64,000 bases of DNA from Actinomadura hallensis (GTDB taxonomy: Bacteria > Actinomycetota > Actinomycetes > Streptosporangiales > Streptosporangiaceae): contig NZ_VFPO01000001.1 in assembly GCF_006716765.1 (NCBI RefSeq), forward strand, positions 4,154,001-4,218,000, read 5' to 3'. Shown piece by piece: positions 33,110 through 44,136 of this stretch (within the stretch, counting starts at the first letter, position 1; the number at the start of each line of letters is the position of its first letter). The notes under the pieces were generated by a model that saw nothing but the letters and a program-made list of their open reading frames with translations, ran no database searches and was not told the DNA's origin. The position numbers and the translations under genes were made by a program.

Positions 33110-34234
33110 TTAACGGAGTTCCCTTGAGCCGCTCCCCGCACCGGCCACGATGCGGGCCAGCTCCTCCAGCGCCCCGAGGCTGTGCCCGGACGTGAAGTCG
33201 TCGACGTACGGGAGCGCCGCGGCCATCCCCGCGGTCAGCGGCTCGTAGCCCGGACGCGCCTTGTGCGGGTTCGCCCACACCACCCGGTGCGCGAGGCGGT
33301 GCAGCCGCGCCATCTGCTCGCCGAGCAGCGCCGCGTCGCCGCGCTCCCAGCCGTCCGACGCGATGACGACGATCGAGCCGCGCGCCAGGCCACGCTGCCC
33401 GAACCGGTCGAGGAACTCCTTCAGCTCCTCGCCGAGCCGGGTGCCGCCGCTCCAGTCGGGGATGGCCGCCGACGCCGCCGCCATCGCCGCGTCGGGGTCG
33501 CGGTGCCGCAGCTCGCGGGTGAGGCGGGTCAGCCGCGTTCCGGCGCTGAACACCTCCACCTGGCGGCCGCCGGAACGGGCGGCGGCGTGCGCGAACCGCA
33601 GCAGCGCGTCGGCGTACGGGCTCATCGACCCGCTGACGTCCACGATCAGCACGACGCGGCGGGCGCGGGTGCGGTGCGCGCGGTGCCGCAGCAGCGAGAT
33701 CTCGCCGCCGCGGCGCAGCGTCTCCCGGACGGTCCGCGCCGGGTCGAGCCGCCCGCCGGGCGCGGGCGCGAACCGGCGGGACCGGCGCTGCTCGGCGCTC
33801 GCGTCCAGCACCGCGATCAGCCGGGCGACCTCGGCGCGCTCGGCGGCGGTGAGCCGCGCCACGTCGCGGTCGCGCAGCACCTCCACGGCGCTGGCGGTGG
33901 CGGCCTTCAGCTCCCCGGCCCCCTGCTCCCCGGCCTCGGCGCCGGGATCGGGCACCGTCATCCGGCGGACGACGACGGGCGGCGGCGGGCGCCGCCCGGG
34001 CCGGGCCGTCGCGCCGGAGAAGTACGCGGCGAAGCAGCGGTCGTAGCGTTCGAGGTCGTCGGGGTCGGCGCAGAGCGTCAGGCGTCCCGCCCAGTACACG
34101 TCGGACGGGTCGAGGACGTCGAGGTGGTCGAGGGCCGCGAGCATCGCCTGCACCCGCTCGGGGTCGGCGCTTCCGCCCGCCGCGCGCACGGTGCGGGCGA
34201 AGCCGACCATCGTCTCGGTCACGTCCCGCTCCAC
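33110..34234 (-). CDS. coxE: VWA-domain protein, CoxE-like
   Basis: 374 residues. An N-terminal helical region (about 1-190) precedes a von Willebrand A domain with the metal-ion site DVSGSMS and DWSGGTRLGEELKEFL; it closes with SDGWERGD. CoxE works with the AAA+ ATPase CoxD in rearranging the metal centre of CO-dehydrogenase-type enzymes. The gene starts 7 bases after the moxR-like gene and ends 11 bases before xdhC, so it is in their operon. Confidence 0.87.
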   Translation of the reverse strand: MERDVTETMVGFARTVRAAGGSADPERVQAMLAALDHLDVLDPSDVYWAGRLTLCADPDDLERYDRCFAAYFSGATARPGRRPPPPVVVRRMTVPDPGAEAGEQGAGELKAATASAVEVLRDRDVARLTAAERAEVARLIAVLDASAEQRRSRRFAPAPGGRLDPARTVRETLRRGGEISLLRHRAHRTRARRVVLIVDVSGSMSPYADALLRFAHAAARSGGRQVEVFSAGTRLTRLTRELRHRDPDAAMAAASAAIPDWSGGTRLGEELKEFLDRFGQRGLARGSIVVIASDGWERGDAALLGEQMARLHRLAHRVVWANPHKARPGYEPLTAGMAAALPYVDDFTSGHSLGALEELARIVAGAGSGSRELR

Positions 34235-34241
34235 GCCCGGC

Positions 34242-35126
<885 letters not shown>

Positions 35127-35379
35127 CGGCGCCGTCTCCCCCACGGCTCTCAGGCTACTCAGCCCGAGGCGCAACTCACATGGCCGCAGCCCTTGCGTTT
35201 TCGCGGTTTCCGGGGATCCGCCGCGACGGCACGGGCGTCCGGCGGTCCCCACCGGAGCTCACGGATCTTACCTTCGGGGCTGTAGACACCCTTCCGCGCG
35301 AACTGGACCCTGGCCATGTGGACGACGGGTGGAAGCGGCCGGCCCGCGGGGGCGCCACAGCCGACCGGAGCCGGCGCCG

Positions 35380-36018
35380 GTGACCGAGGGGTCGCTCGCC
35401 GCGCTGGTGGTGCTCGGCGCGTTCCACGGCCTCAACCCCGGCATGGGCTGGCTGTTCGCCGTGGCCCGCGGGCTGCAGGAGCGCAGCAGGGCGCTCGTCC
35501 TGCAGTCGCTCCCGGCCATCGCCGCGGGCCACGCCGCGTCCATCGGCGCCGTCGCGGTCCTCATCGGGCTCACCCGCTCCGTCGCCACGACCCGCGCGGT
35601 CGCGATCGGCGGCGGCGCCGTCCTCGTCGGGTTCGGGCTCTGGCACCTGCTGTCCCGGCGGCACTTCCGCTGGGAGGGCGTGCGGATCTCGCTGTGGCAG
35701 CTCGCCTGCTGGTCATTCCTGATGTCGTCGATCCACGGGGCCGGGCTGATGCTGCTGCCGATCCTCACCGCGGACGCGGCGCCCATCGCCGGCCACGACC
35801 ACGGGCTGGGGGCGGCGCACGGCAGCGTCCTGTCCGCCGCCGTGTTCGTCACCGCCGTCCACACCCTGGCGATGTTCGCGGTCGCGGGCGCCATCGCCGT
35901 CCTGGCCTACGAGATCGCGGGTCTCGCGGTCCTGCGCCGGAAGTGGTTCGACCTCGACCGGGTCTGGGCCGTGGCCCTCGTCGGCGCCGGCGCCTTCACC
36001 CTGCTCACCGCGTTCTAG
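35380..36018 (+). CDS. Small polytopic membrane protein, NicO/RcnA-like character
   Basis: 212 residues with about six membrane helices. GAFHGLNPGMGWLFAVARGL near residue 12 recalls the first motif of Ni/Co exporters and related LysE-fold carriers. The loop AGHDHGLGAAHGS near residue 130 holds three His and one Asp that could bind metal. The GTG at 35380 has CCGGAG upstream; a GTG at 35329 gives a longer form. Transport of a divalent metal is only a guess. It stands alone between two convergent or divergent units. Confidence 0.6.
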   Translation: MTEGSLAALVVLGAFHGLNPGMGWLFAVARGLQERSRALVLQSLPAIAAGHAASIGAVAVLIGLTRSVATTRAVAIGGGAVLVGFGLWHLLSRRHFRWEGVRISLWQLACWSFLMSSIHGAGLMLLPILTADAAPIAGHDHGLGAAHGSVLSAAVFVTAVHTLAMFAVAGAIAVLAYEIAGLAVLRRKWFDLDRVWAVALVGAGAFTLLTAF

Positions 36019-36046
36019 GCTCAGGCGCGCCCGGCGGCGGCCCGGG

Positions 36047-36493
36047 TCAGTGGGGGTCGGGGGTCTCGCCGCGGACGCGGAGGAGGGCCTTGAGCTCGGC
36101 GAGCTGCCGGGCCGCCAGGGCCTTCTCGGTGCCGTTGATGCCCATCGCGCTGGTCGAGGTGCCGTCCGCGAGGTCGAGCGTCGGCCAGGGCTCGCCCTCG
36201 GCCATGCTGACGTCCAGCACCTCGGGCCACTCGAACCGCCGCGTGCGGAACGCGTTCACGACCGTGATGCCCGACTCCTCGGCGACGACGCGGCAGCGGG
36301 CGAACATGTGCAGGACCCACGCCACGAAGAGGCCGAACGCGACGATGAAGACGCGGTCGGACAGCCCGAATTGCGGCGCCACGACCACGGCGAGCACGGC
36401 CAGGGTGACGACGACCACGCCCGCCGTGGTGTAGGCGACGATCCGTGTGACGCGGGGACGCCACACGGTCGGCAGCTCCGGTACCTCAGTCAA
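36047..36493 (-). CDS. PH-domain membrane protein
   Basis: 148 residues: two adjacent membrane helices (about 18-39 and 48-65) followed by a bacterial PH-like domain (RCRVVAEESGITVVNAFRTRRFEW, GTSTSAMGING). Proteins of this kind commonly follow hisG in actinomycetes. It overlaps the end of hisG by 8 bases. The role is unknown. Confidence 0.75.
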   Translation of the reverse strand: MTEVPELPTVWRPRVTRIVAYTTAGVVVVTLAVLAVVVAPQFGLSDRVFIVAFGLFVAWVLHMFARCRVVAEESGITVVNAFRTRRFEWPEVLDVSMAEGEPWPTLDLADGTSTSAMGINGTEKALAARQLAELKALLRVRGETPDPH

Positions 36494-37361
36494 CGATCTT
36501 CGCGATGGGGATCTCGAGGATGTCGTGCGCCCCGGCCGCCTTCAGCGCCGGGATCAGCCGGTTGACGCCGCGCTTGGCGACCACGGACTCGACGGCGTGC
36601 GAGTCGCCGCCGGCCAGGGACGTGACCGTGGGCGAGGACATCGACGGCATGATCTCCAGGACCTTCTGCAGGTCGGACTGGGCGACGTTCAGCTTCAGCA
36701 GGACCTTACCGCGCGCCCGGATCGCGCCCTGCAGGAGGAGGGAGATGTCCTCCATCGCGGCGCGCTTCTCCGCGTCCTCGTAGGCCTCGCGGTTCGCGAC
36801 CAGCTCGGTGTAGCTGGTCAGCAGCGTGTCGAGGATGCGCAGGCCGTTCTTGCGCAGCGACGATCCGGTCTCGGTGAGGTCGACGATGGCGTCGACGATG
36901 TCGGGGACCTTCGCCTCGGTCGCGCCGTAGGACGGGACGACCGTCGCCTTGACGCCGTGCTTGTCGAGGAACCGCCGGGTGAGGGCGGGGAACTCGGTGG
37001 AGATCCGGACGCCCTCCGGCAGGTCCGACACCTGCTGCCACGGCGCGCCTTCCGGCACCGCCATGATCACGCGGACGGGGTTGGAGGTCGCCTTGGAGTA
37101 CTTGAGCTCGCCGAGGCTCACCACGTCGGCGTCGGTCTCGGCGATCCAGTCGCGGCCGGTGATGCCGAGGTCGAACAGGCCCTGCTCGATGTAGGTCGGG
37201 ATCTCCTGCGGGCGCAGGACGCGGACCCGGTCGATGCGGGGGTCGTCGATGGAGGCGCGGTAGTCGCGGTCCGACGAGCGCTGGACGGTGAGGTCGGCGG
37301 CGTCGAACAGCTGCATGGTCGCCTTCTCCAGCGACCCCTTGGGCAGGACTAGTGACAGCAC
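36486..37361 (-). CDS. hisG: ATP phosphoribosyltransferase, long form
   Basis: 291 residues. It catalyses the first step of histidine biosynthesis, joining ATP to PRPP. It shows LSLVLPKGSLEKATMQLF, DLGITGRDWIAE, the PRPP-binding block DAIVDLTETGSSLRKNGL and a C-terminal regulatory ACT-like domain (VMPS/IMPSMSSPTVTSL) that binds histidine. It is preceded by ribH and a 161-base structured leader; the hisE gene commonly found between ribH and hisG is not there. Feedback by histidine is expected from the long form. Confidence 0.96.
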   Translation of the reverse strand: MLSLVLPKGSLEKATMQLFDAADLTVQRSSDRDYRASIDDPRIDRVRVLRPQEIPTYIEQGLFDLGITGRDWIAETDADVVSLGELKYSKATSNPVRVIMAVPEGAPWQQVSDLPEGVRISTEFPALTRRFLDKHGVKATVVPSYGATEAKVPDIVDAIVDLTETGSSLRKNGLRILDTLLTSYTELVANREAYEDAEKRAAMEDISLLLQGAIRARGKVLLKLNVAQSDLQKVLEIMPSMSSPTVTSLAGGDSHAVESVVAKRGVNRLIPALKAAGAHDILEIPIAKIVD

Positions 37362-37522
37362 GGAATTGCCTTTCGGTGAGATGGAAGTGCGTAACCCGGG
37401 AAACGTGGAGCGTGGTGGTTCAGAGGCGAACCCGGTACCCGCCGGGCATGCGCGAGTCGCCGGGGACGGAGCCCCGCACGCCTGGCATGCGCGGATCGGT
37501 GTGGGGTCGAGCCCCCGTACCG
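37362..37522 (-). promoter_or_regulatory. Repeat-rich leader upstream of hisG
   Basis: Contains GGTTC/GAACC (37417-37421 / 37428-37432) and two imperfect copies of a unit of about 40 bases (37441-37479, 37480-37520). Each copy carries GGCATGCGCG and a GC hairpin (GGGGACGGAGCCCC, GGGGTCGAGCCCC). No reading frame of note. Could end the riboflavin transcript or shape the hisG leader. Confidence 0.5.
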
Positions 37523-39350
<1,828 letters not shown>

Positions 39351-39354
<4 letters not shown>

Positions 39355-39458
39355 GCGGTCACCGCCTTCTGCCTGGGGGCGTGCAGGGCCCGGGTGCCGT
39401 CCCCGGGCCGCCTGAGGAACCCGACCGTCAGGGTCGTGAGGGAGATGCGCCGGTTCAT
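39351..39458 (-). CDS. Small coupled ORF of 35 codons between ribE and ribBA
   Basis: A complete frame beginning [14 protein letters not shown] and ending PRQKAVTA. Its ATG overlaps the ribE stop (ATGA at 39458-39455) and its stop overlaps the ribBA ATG (ATGA at 39354-39351). The perfect four-base overlaps at both ends argue that ribosomes pass through it, either to make a small basic protein or to couple ribE and ribBA translation. No family recognised; in some actinomycetes a transporter gene occupies this slot. Confidence 0.6.
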
Positions 39459-40048
39459 GAGCGGTCTCCCAGCATGCGTTCGACGTACTTGGCCACGACG
39501 TCGACCTCGAGGTTCACCGGGTCGCCGGGCTTCTTGTGCCCCAGCGTCGTCATGGCGAGCGTCGTGGGGATGAGGGCGACGCTGAACCGGTCCGCGCCGG
39601 CCTCGACCACGGTGAGGCTGATGCCGTCCACGGTGATGGAGCCCTTGTCCACGAGGTAGCGGCCGAGGTCGGCGGGCAGGGACACCGTGACGACGTCCCA
39701 GCGCTCCCCCGGCTCGCGGGAGATGATCGTGCCGACGCCGTCCACGTGGCCTTGGACCAGGTGCCCGCCGAGCCGGTCGGAGAGCCGGACGGGGCGTTCG
39801 AGGTTGACCTTGGAGCCGGGTTCCAGCACGCCGAGGCTGGACTTGTCGAGGGTCTCCTTGATGACGTCGGCGGTGAAGGCGTCGTCCTGGACGTCCACGA
39901 CGGTGAGGCAGACGCCGTTGACGGCGATCGACGCTCCGTGCACGGCGTCCTCGGTGACGAGCGGCCCGCGCACCGTGAGCGTGACCGAGTCGCCGCGGGG
40001 CTCGATCCCCGTGATCTCGCCGAGTTCCTCGACGATGCCGGTGAACAT
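39455..40048 (-). CDS. ribE: Riboflavin synthase alpha subunit
   Basis: 197 residues with the two tandem lumazine-binding barrels typical of this enzyme. The first starts with [12 protein letters not shown], followed by [14 protein letters not shown]; the second has GHVDGVGTI and [13 protein letters not shown]. It dismutates two lumazines to riboflavin. It is the first gene of the operon, preceded by an FMN riboswitch, with AGGAGG shortly before the ATG at 40048. Confidence 0.96.
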   Translation of the reverse strand: MFTGIVEELGEITGIEPRGDSVTLTVRGPLVTEDAVHGASIAVNGVCLTVVDVQDDAFTADVIKETLDKSSLGVLEPGSKVNLERPVRLSDRLGGHLVQGHVDGVGTIISREPGERWDVVTVSLPADLGRYLVDKGSITVDGISLTVVEAGADRFSVALIPTTLAMTTLGHKKPGDPVNLEVDVVAKYVERMLGDRS

Positions 40049-40095
40049 CTCCCGGGCCTCCTAGTTCAGGGCTCCGGGGACGTCCATGCATCGGC

Positions 40096-40120
40096 GCACG
40101 CCCCTGGGTAGGGGACGTGC
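40096..40120 (-). promoter_or_regulatory. Strong hairpin downstream of the FMN aptamer (expression platform candidate)
   Basis: On the minus strand GCACG-T-CCCCT pairs with AGGGG-CGTGC around a 4-base loop (10 bp with one bulge), directly after the last aptamer helix. No U tract follows and the ribE ribosome binding site is about 40 bases further. It may terminate or help gate translation. Confidence 0.5.
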
Positions 40121-40248
40121 CGCGCGCTGCCTCCCATCCGGACTTTCACCGTCGGTCCCGGAGTTCCACCGGGTCAACCGGCCGATGGCTTCGGCCGGGT
40201 CGCGGACTGTCACCGCCGGTTCGGAATTTCACCGACCCCGGAGCACGC
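40119..40248 (-). ncRNA. FMN riboswitch (RFN element)
   Basis: Minus-strand sequence shows the RFN core in order: GGGGTCGGTGAAATTCCG, ACCGGCGGTGACAGTCCGC, a variable arm GGCCGAAGCCATCGGCC, GGTTGACCCGGTGGAACTCC, ACCGACGGTGAAAGTCCG and GATGGGAGGCAGCGC. These are the conserved junction segments that bind FMN. It lies upstream of ribE-ribBA-ribH and should shut that operon when FMN is plentiful. Confidence 0.95.
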
Positions 40249-40423
40249 GTTTCATGCTTGCTGACCAGTGTGCCATGCCGTCCGGCGCCCCTGTTGTGAC
40301 CATCGCCACGGATTGGTGCGTTCCAGGACGGACCACCCGGTTGATTAAACGTTCAACGATCTTGGAATCCGGGTAGGTCCTGGGGCGAATGTGACGTATG
40401 CAACGTTGCTTCAGGAGGCAGGC

Positions 40424-40834
40424 ATGGATGTCGTCGCTCTCATCGCCCGGATCGCCTTCACGCTGATCTTCCTCGGCGCCGGCGCCGGCCACCTCACCGC
40501 CACCACCGCCATGGCCGGTTACGCGGCGTCCAAGAAGGTGCCGCAGCCGAAGCTCGCCGTCCAGGTCTCGGGCGTCTACATCCTCGTGGCGTCGGTCATG
40601 CTCATCCTGGGCATCTGGCCCGACCTCGCCGCGCTCGCCCTCGTCCCGTTCCTGCTGCTCACGGCGTTCGTGTTCCACGACTTCTGGAACCAGGAGTCGC
40701 CGGAGGCGCGCCAGCAGGAGCAGCTCCAGTTCCTCAAGGACCTCTCCCTCGCCGGCGGAGCCCTGGCCCTCTTCGTCCTCTACGCCTCGGAGGGCCACCC
40801 CGGCCTGAACCTGGTCGCCCCCCTGTTCGCCTGA
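40424..40834 (+). CDS. DoxX family membrane protein
   Basis: 136 residues with four membrane helices and the DoxX pattern RIAFTLIFLGAGAGHL, YAASKKVPQPKLAVQVSG, LLTAFVFHDFWNQ. The ATG at 40424 follows GGAGG by 6 bases. Unlike the other two DoxX genes in the window it keeps the FHDFW motif typical of the core family. It is divergent from the riboflavin operon and monocistronic, ending just before a strong hairpin. Confidence 0.88.
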   Translation: MDVVALIARIAFTLIFLGAGAGHLTATTAMAGYAASKKVPQPKLAVQVSGVYILVASVMLILGIWPDLAALALVPFLLLTAFVFHDFWNQESPEARQQEQLQFLKDLSLAGGALALFVLYASEGHPGLNLVAPLFA

Positions 40835-40840
40835 CCGCAG

Positions 40841-41078
40841 TCACCGCCGCGCCGCCGGGCGTCCCCGCAGGACGCCCGGCGCCTCCTGCGCCTGGTGGGG
40901 TGGAAGGAAGTCGGCCACGCGGTCGACGGTGCGGCGTCCGTGGGCGCCTGCGAGGAACTCGTCCGGGTCGATGCCGTACTCAGCGGCCCATTCGCGGGCC
41001 GCCCCGTTCCACCAGCGGGGTCGAGTCGACCAGGGTGCCGTCCACGTCGAGCAGGACGGCCTCGCAGGGCAGGATCAC
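40841..41078 (-). pseudogene. HAD-superfamily phosphatase remnant, frameshifted and 3'-truncated
   Basis: The GTG at 41078 overlaps the rpe stop (GTGA). Translation gives VLLDVDGTLVDSTPLVER with the catalytic HAD motif I, then a frameshift: one extra G in a run of four. In the next frame it continues EWAAEYGIDPDEFLAGAHG, RRTVDRVADFLPP and runs into the terminator hairpin at 40853-40881, stopping at 40841. Intact relatives are about 220 residues, so both a frameshift and loss of the 3' two thirds have occurred. Confidence 0.75.
40853..40881. terminator. Bidirectional hairpin terminator
   Basis: CGCCGGGCGTCC (40853-40864) is perfectly complementary to GGACGCCCGGCG (40870-40881): a 12-bp stem with a 5-base loop, between the convergent DoxX gene and the rpe operon, overlapping the end of the HAD remnant. 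Confidence 0.75.
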
Positions 41079-41752
41079 CAGTCGGCCTTGGCCGTGGCCT
41101 CCTCGGCCTGGCCGCGCAGCTTGCGGACCGCCTCGGCGGGGTCGTCGGCCCCGTAGACGGCGCTGCCCGCGACGAACACGTCGGCTCCCGCCTCGGCGCA
41201 GCGCTCGATGGTCTCAGCGCTGACCCCGCCGTCCACCTGGAGCCAGACGGGAAGGTCGCGGCCCTTGATGAGCTCGCGGGCGCGGCGGACCTTCGGCAGG
41301 ACGACGTCCAGGAACTTCTGGCCGCCGAAGCCCGGCTCCACGGTCATGATGAGGAGCATGTCGATCTCGCCCAGGATGTCCGCGTAGCCCTCCACGGGGG
41401 TGCCCGGGTTGATGCCCAGGCCCGCGCGCGCGCCGGCGGCGCGGATGGCGCGCAGGGTGCGGACGGGGGCCTTGGCCGCCTCGGCGTGGATGGTCACGCT
41501 CTGCGCCCCCGCCTCGGCGTACTCCGGCGCCCAGCGGTCGGGGTCCTCGATCATGAGGTGGCAGTCGAGGGGAAGGGGGCTGTGCTTGAGCAGCGCCTCG
41601 ACGACCGGCAGCCCGAGGGTCAGGTTGGGGACGAAGTGGTTGTCCATGACGTCGACGTGGACCCAGTCGGCCGCGTCGGCGATGCGCCCGACCTCCTCGG
41701 ACAGGCGCGCGAAGTCGGCGGACAGGATGCTGGGTGAGATCTGTGGAGCCAT
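41075..41752 (-). CDS. rpe: Ribulose-phosphate 3-epimerase
   Basis: 225 residues, TIM-barrel enzyme of the pentose phosphate pathway that interconverts ribulose-5-phosphate and xylulose-5-phosphate. It shows [27 protein letters not shown] with metal-binding His/Asp, [19 protein letters not shown] and [11 protein letters not shown] with the catalytic Asp. It follows the PAP2 gene after 12 bases in the def-fmt-rsmB-PAP2-rpe run. Confidence 0.97.
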   Translation of the reverse strand: MAPQISPSILSADFARLSEEVGRIADAADWVHVDVMDNHFVPNLTLGLPVVEALLKHSPLPLDCHLMIEDPDRWAPEYAEAGAQSVTIHAEAAKAPVRTLRAIRAAGARAGLGINPGTPVEGYADILGEIDMLLIMTVEPGFGGQKFLDVVLPKVRRARELIKGRDLPVWLQVDGGVSAETIERCAEAGADVFVAGSAVYGADDPAEAVRKLRGQAEEATAKADW

Positions 41753-41764
41753 GATGTCCCGAGT

Positions 41765-42715
41765 CTATTGGCGCAGTTCGGTGGGCTCTTCACCCGGCGG
41801 GGTGAGAGCGGGTGTGGGGCGGGCCGCCAAGCGGAGCCGGACGAACGCCTCCGGCGCCCCGGCCGTTGCCCAGAGGCCCAGGAGCGCCTGAACGGCGAAA
41901 GCCTGGAGCGGGTGGGAGCCGCCGAACAGGAGGACGGGGATCTGGACCGCCGCGGCGCCGCCCAGGGCGACGGCCAGGCGCGCCAGGACCCGCCGGGCGC
42001 TCCCGGCGGCGTCGAACCAGCCGCGCGTCCCGAGGACGGACAGCCCCGCCAGGACTCCGCCGACCCCGCCCGCGGCGCGGGCGGGGTCGGCGAGCGTGAC
42101 GGGCCCGGTCTCGCCGCCGGACTCCCTGATCTCCTGCGCCCAGGCGTTGGGCCATTGCCAGCCTTCGAGGGGCTGAATCGCCGCCCATGCCGCCGCCAGG
42201 AGCAGCAGGGAGACGGCCAGGGCCATCGCCAGTTGCAGTGCGAGGTGCAGGCGGGTCCACCAGCGGACGAGGAAGGGCTCCGCGACTAGGGCCGCCACCA
42301 GGAGGCCTAGGCCGATGGCCCATCCGCTCAGAACCTGGCCGATGGAGTGGACACCGAGATAGACGCGGGACAGCCCGACCAGGACGATGATGACGGCGGC
42401 GCCCGCCCACAGGGCCCGGCGCCGGGTCTGGGCGGCCGCGAAACCCCAGGCGACGACGGCGTTGTGCGCGTGGCCGGACGGCATCCCGAACGACGAGTCC
42501 GGCTGCTCGCCCTCGATCGCGGGGTCCGTCCAGTAGGGGCGGGGGTCGTGGAAGACCAGCTTGAGGACCGCGACGAGGTAGGCGCCGGACAGCAGGATGA
42601 CCGCGCCCCGCGCGGCCCGGCGGGAGGCCGCGCACCAGAACAGCACGAGGACCACGGGGACGTAGAAGGCCGCGCTGCCCAGGAACGACATCAGGTGCCA
42701 GAAGCCGGTCAGCAC
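41765..42715 (-). CDS. PAP2-family membrane phosphatase
   Basis: 316 residues from the GTG at 42715, which has GGGAGG 4-5 bases upstream; a TTG at 42733 overlapping the rsmB stop is the alternative. The membrane helices surround the three PAP2 motifs: KLVFHDPRP, MPSGHAHN and SRVYLGVHSIGQV. In the third motif the usual Asp after the catalytic His is Gln, as in some dolichyl-diphosphatase-like relatives. The C-terminal third has extra helices of unknown role. It probably dephosphorylates a lipid phosphate or diphosphate facing the cell exterior. Confidence 0.82.
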   Translation of the reverse strand: MLTGFWHLMSFLGSAAFYVPVVLVLFWCAASRRAARGAVILLSGAYLVAVLKLVFHDPRPYWTDPAIEGEQPDSSFGMPSGHAHNAVVAWGFAAAQTRRRALWAGAAVIIVLVGLSRVYLGVHSIGQVLSGWAIGLGLLVAALVAEPFLVRWWTRLHLALQLAMALAVSLLLLAAAWAAIQPLEGWQWPNAWAQEIRESGGETGPVTLADPARAAGGVGGVLAGLSVLGTRGWFDAAGSARRVLARLAVALGGAAAVQIPVLLFGGSHPLQAFAVQALLGLWATAGAPEAFVRLRLAARPTPALTPPGEEPTELRQ

Positions 42716-42729
42716 GGCACCTCCCGGGG

Positions 42730-44136
42730 TCAAGTGCGGCGCAGCAATGCCAGGAACATCGCGTCTGTACCGTGGCGGTGCGGCCAGAACTGGGCGTAGG
42801 GGCCGTTCCCCAATCCGGTCAGGTCATGCGCCACCGACGTCAGGACGGACGGTGCGTCAAGGCGCTCCACGTCGTCACGGCCGCGCAGGACGTCGTCGAC
42901 CACCACCCGTGTCTCGGCGAGGTGGGGCGAGCAGGTGACGTAGGCGACCACGCCGCCGGGGCGGACGGCGTCCAGGGCGGAGGCCAGCAGCCCGCGCTGG
43001 AGGGGGCCGAGTTCGGCGATGGCCTCGGGACCGCGGCGCCAGCGGGCCTCCGGGCGGCGCCGGAGCGCCCCCAGGCCGGTGCAGGGCGCGTCCACGATGA
43101 CCCTGTCGAACGCCCCCTGCCGCCAGGCGGGGGCGGTGCCGTCCGCGGCGATCACTGCGGTGCGGTCGTCGACCGCGCGGCGGACGAGCCCGGCGCGGTG
43201 GGGCGCCACATCGGAGGCCAGCAGGCGCGCGTCGCGCTGTGCGGCGACGGCCGCCAGGAGACCCGCCTTGCCGCCGGGGCCGGCGCACAGGTCGGCCCAG
43301 AGTTCGTCCCGGCCGTCCAAGGGGGCCTCGGTCAGGGCCAGGGCGACCAGCTGGCTCGCCTCGTCCTGGACGGCGGCGCGCCCCTCGCGGACGGCGGCGA
43401 TGTTCGCCGGGTCCCCTTCTGTCAGCACGGCCGCGTAGGGCGAGTACGGGGCGGGCTCGGCGCCCGCCTCGTACAGCTCCTCCACGGTGGCCTGGCCGGG
43501 GCGGGCGACGAGGGTGACGCGCGGGCGGGCGTTGTCGGCGGCGAGGAGTTCCTCGATCTCATCGGCGCCCACGGCGTCCCTCAGGGAGGACACGATCCAC
43601 TTGGGGTGGCTGTAGGCGACGGACAGGCGGGTCGTCGTGTCGGCGTCGGCGGGGGCCACGATCTGCAGCCACGCGTCCAGGTCGCGTGCCGCGACCTTGC
43701 GGAGCACCGCGTTGGCGAACTTGGCCTGCCCCGGGCCGGCGACCGAGCGGGCCAGGTCCACGGCGGTCCCCACCGCGGCGTGCGAGGGGATGCGGGTCCC
43801 GAGGATCTGGTGCGCGCCGAGGCGCAGGACGTCCAGGAGCGGCCCGTCGATGCGGCGCAGCTCACGGTCGCTGCACAGCGCCAGCACCGCGTCGTAGGTG
43901 CCGCGGCCGCGCAGCGTGCCGTAGGTCAGCTCGGTGGCGAGGGCGGCGTCGCGCCCGCTGAGGCCGCGGTCGCGCAGGCGGGCGGGCAGCAGCAGGTTGG
44001 CGTAGGCGTCCCGGGTCTCCACCGCGCGGATCACGTCGAACGCGGTGCGGCGGACCAGGTCCTGGGGACGACCCGTCTTGCGGGGACCGCCGGGCCTGCG
44101 GTTCGGGGCGCGGCGGCGGCCACGGGCGGGCGGCAT
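42730..44136 (-). CDS. rsmB: 16S rRNA (cytosine(967)-C(5))-methyltransferase
   Basis: 468 residues: an N-terminal NusB-like RNA-binding domain (about 25-160) and a C-terminal SAM-dependent Rossmann domain. It shows LWADLCAGPGGKAGLLA for SAM binding, DAPCTGLGALRRRPEARW with one catalytic Cys and YVTCSPHLAET with the other. It methylates C967 of 16S rRNA. The ATG at 44136 overlaps the fmt stop by one base (TGATG). An Arg-rich N-terminal tail precedes the NusB-like domain. Confidence 0.95.
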   Translation of the reverse strand: MPPARGRRRAPNRRPGGPRKTGRPQDLVRRTAFDVIRAVETRDAYANLLLPARLRDRGLSGRDAALATELTYGTLRGRGTYDAVLALCSDRELRRIDGPLLDVLRLGAHQILGTRIPSHAAVGTAVDLARSVAGPGQAKFANAVLRKVAARDLDAWLQIVAPADADTTTRLSVAYSHPKWIVSSLRDAVGADEIEELLAADNARPRVTLVARPGQATVEELYEAGAEPAPYSPYAAVLTEGDPANIAAVREGRAAVQDEASQLVALALTEAPLDGRDELWADLCAGPGGKAGLLAAVAAQRDARLLASDVAPHRAGLVRRAVDDRTAVIAADGTAPAWRQGAFDRVIVDAPCTGLGALRRRPEARWRRGPEAIAELGPLQRGLLASALDAVRPGGVVAYVTCSPHLAETRVVVDDVLRGRDDVERLDAPSVLTSVAHDLTGLGNGPYAQFWPHRHGTDAMFLALLRRT

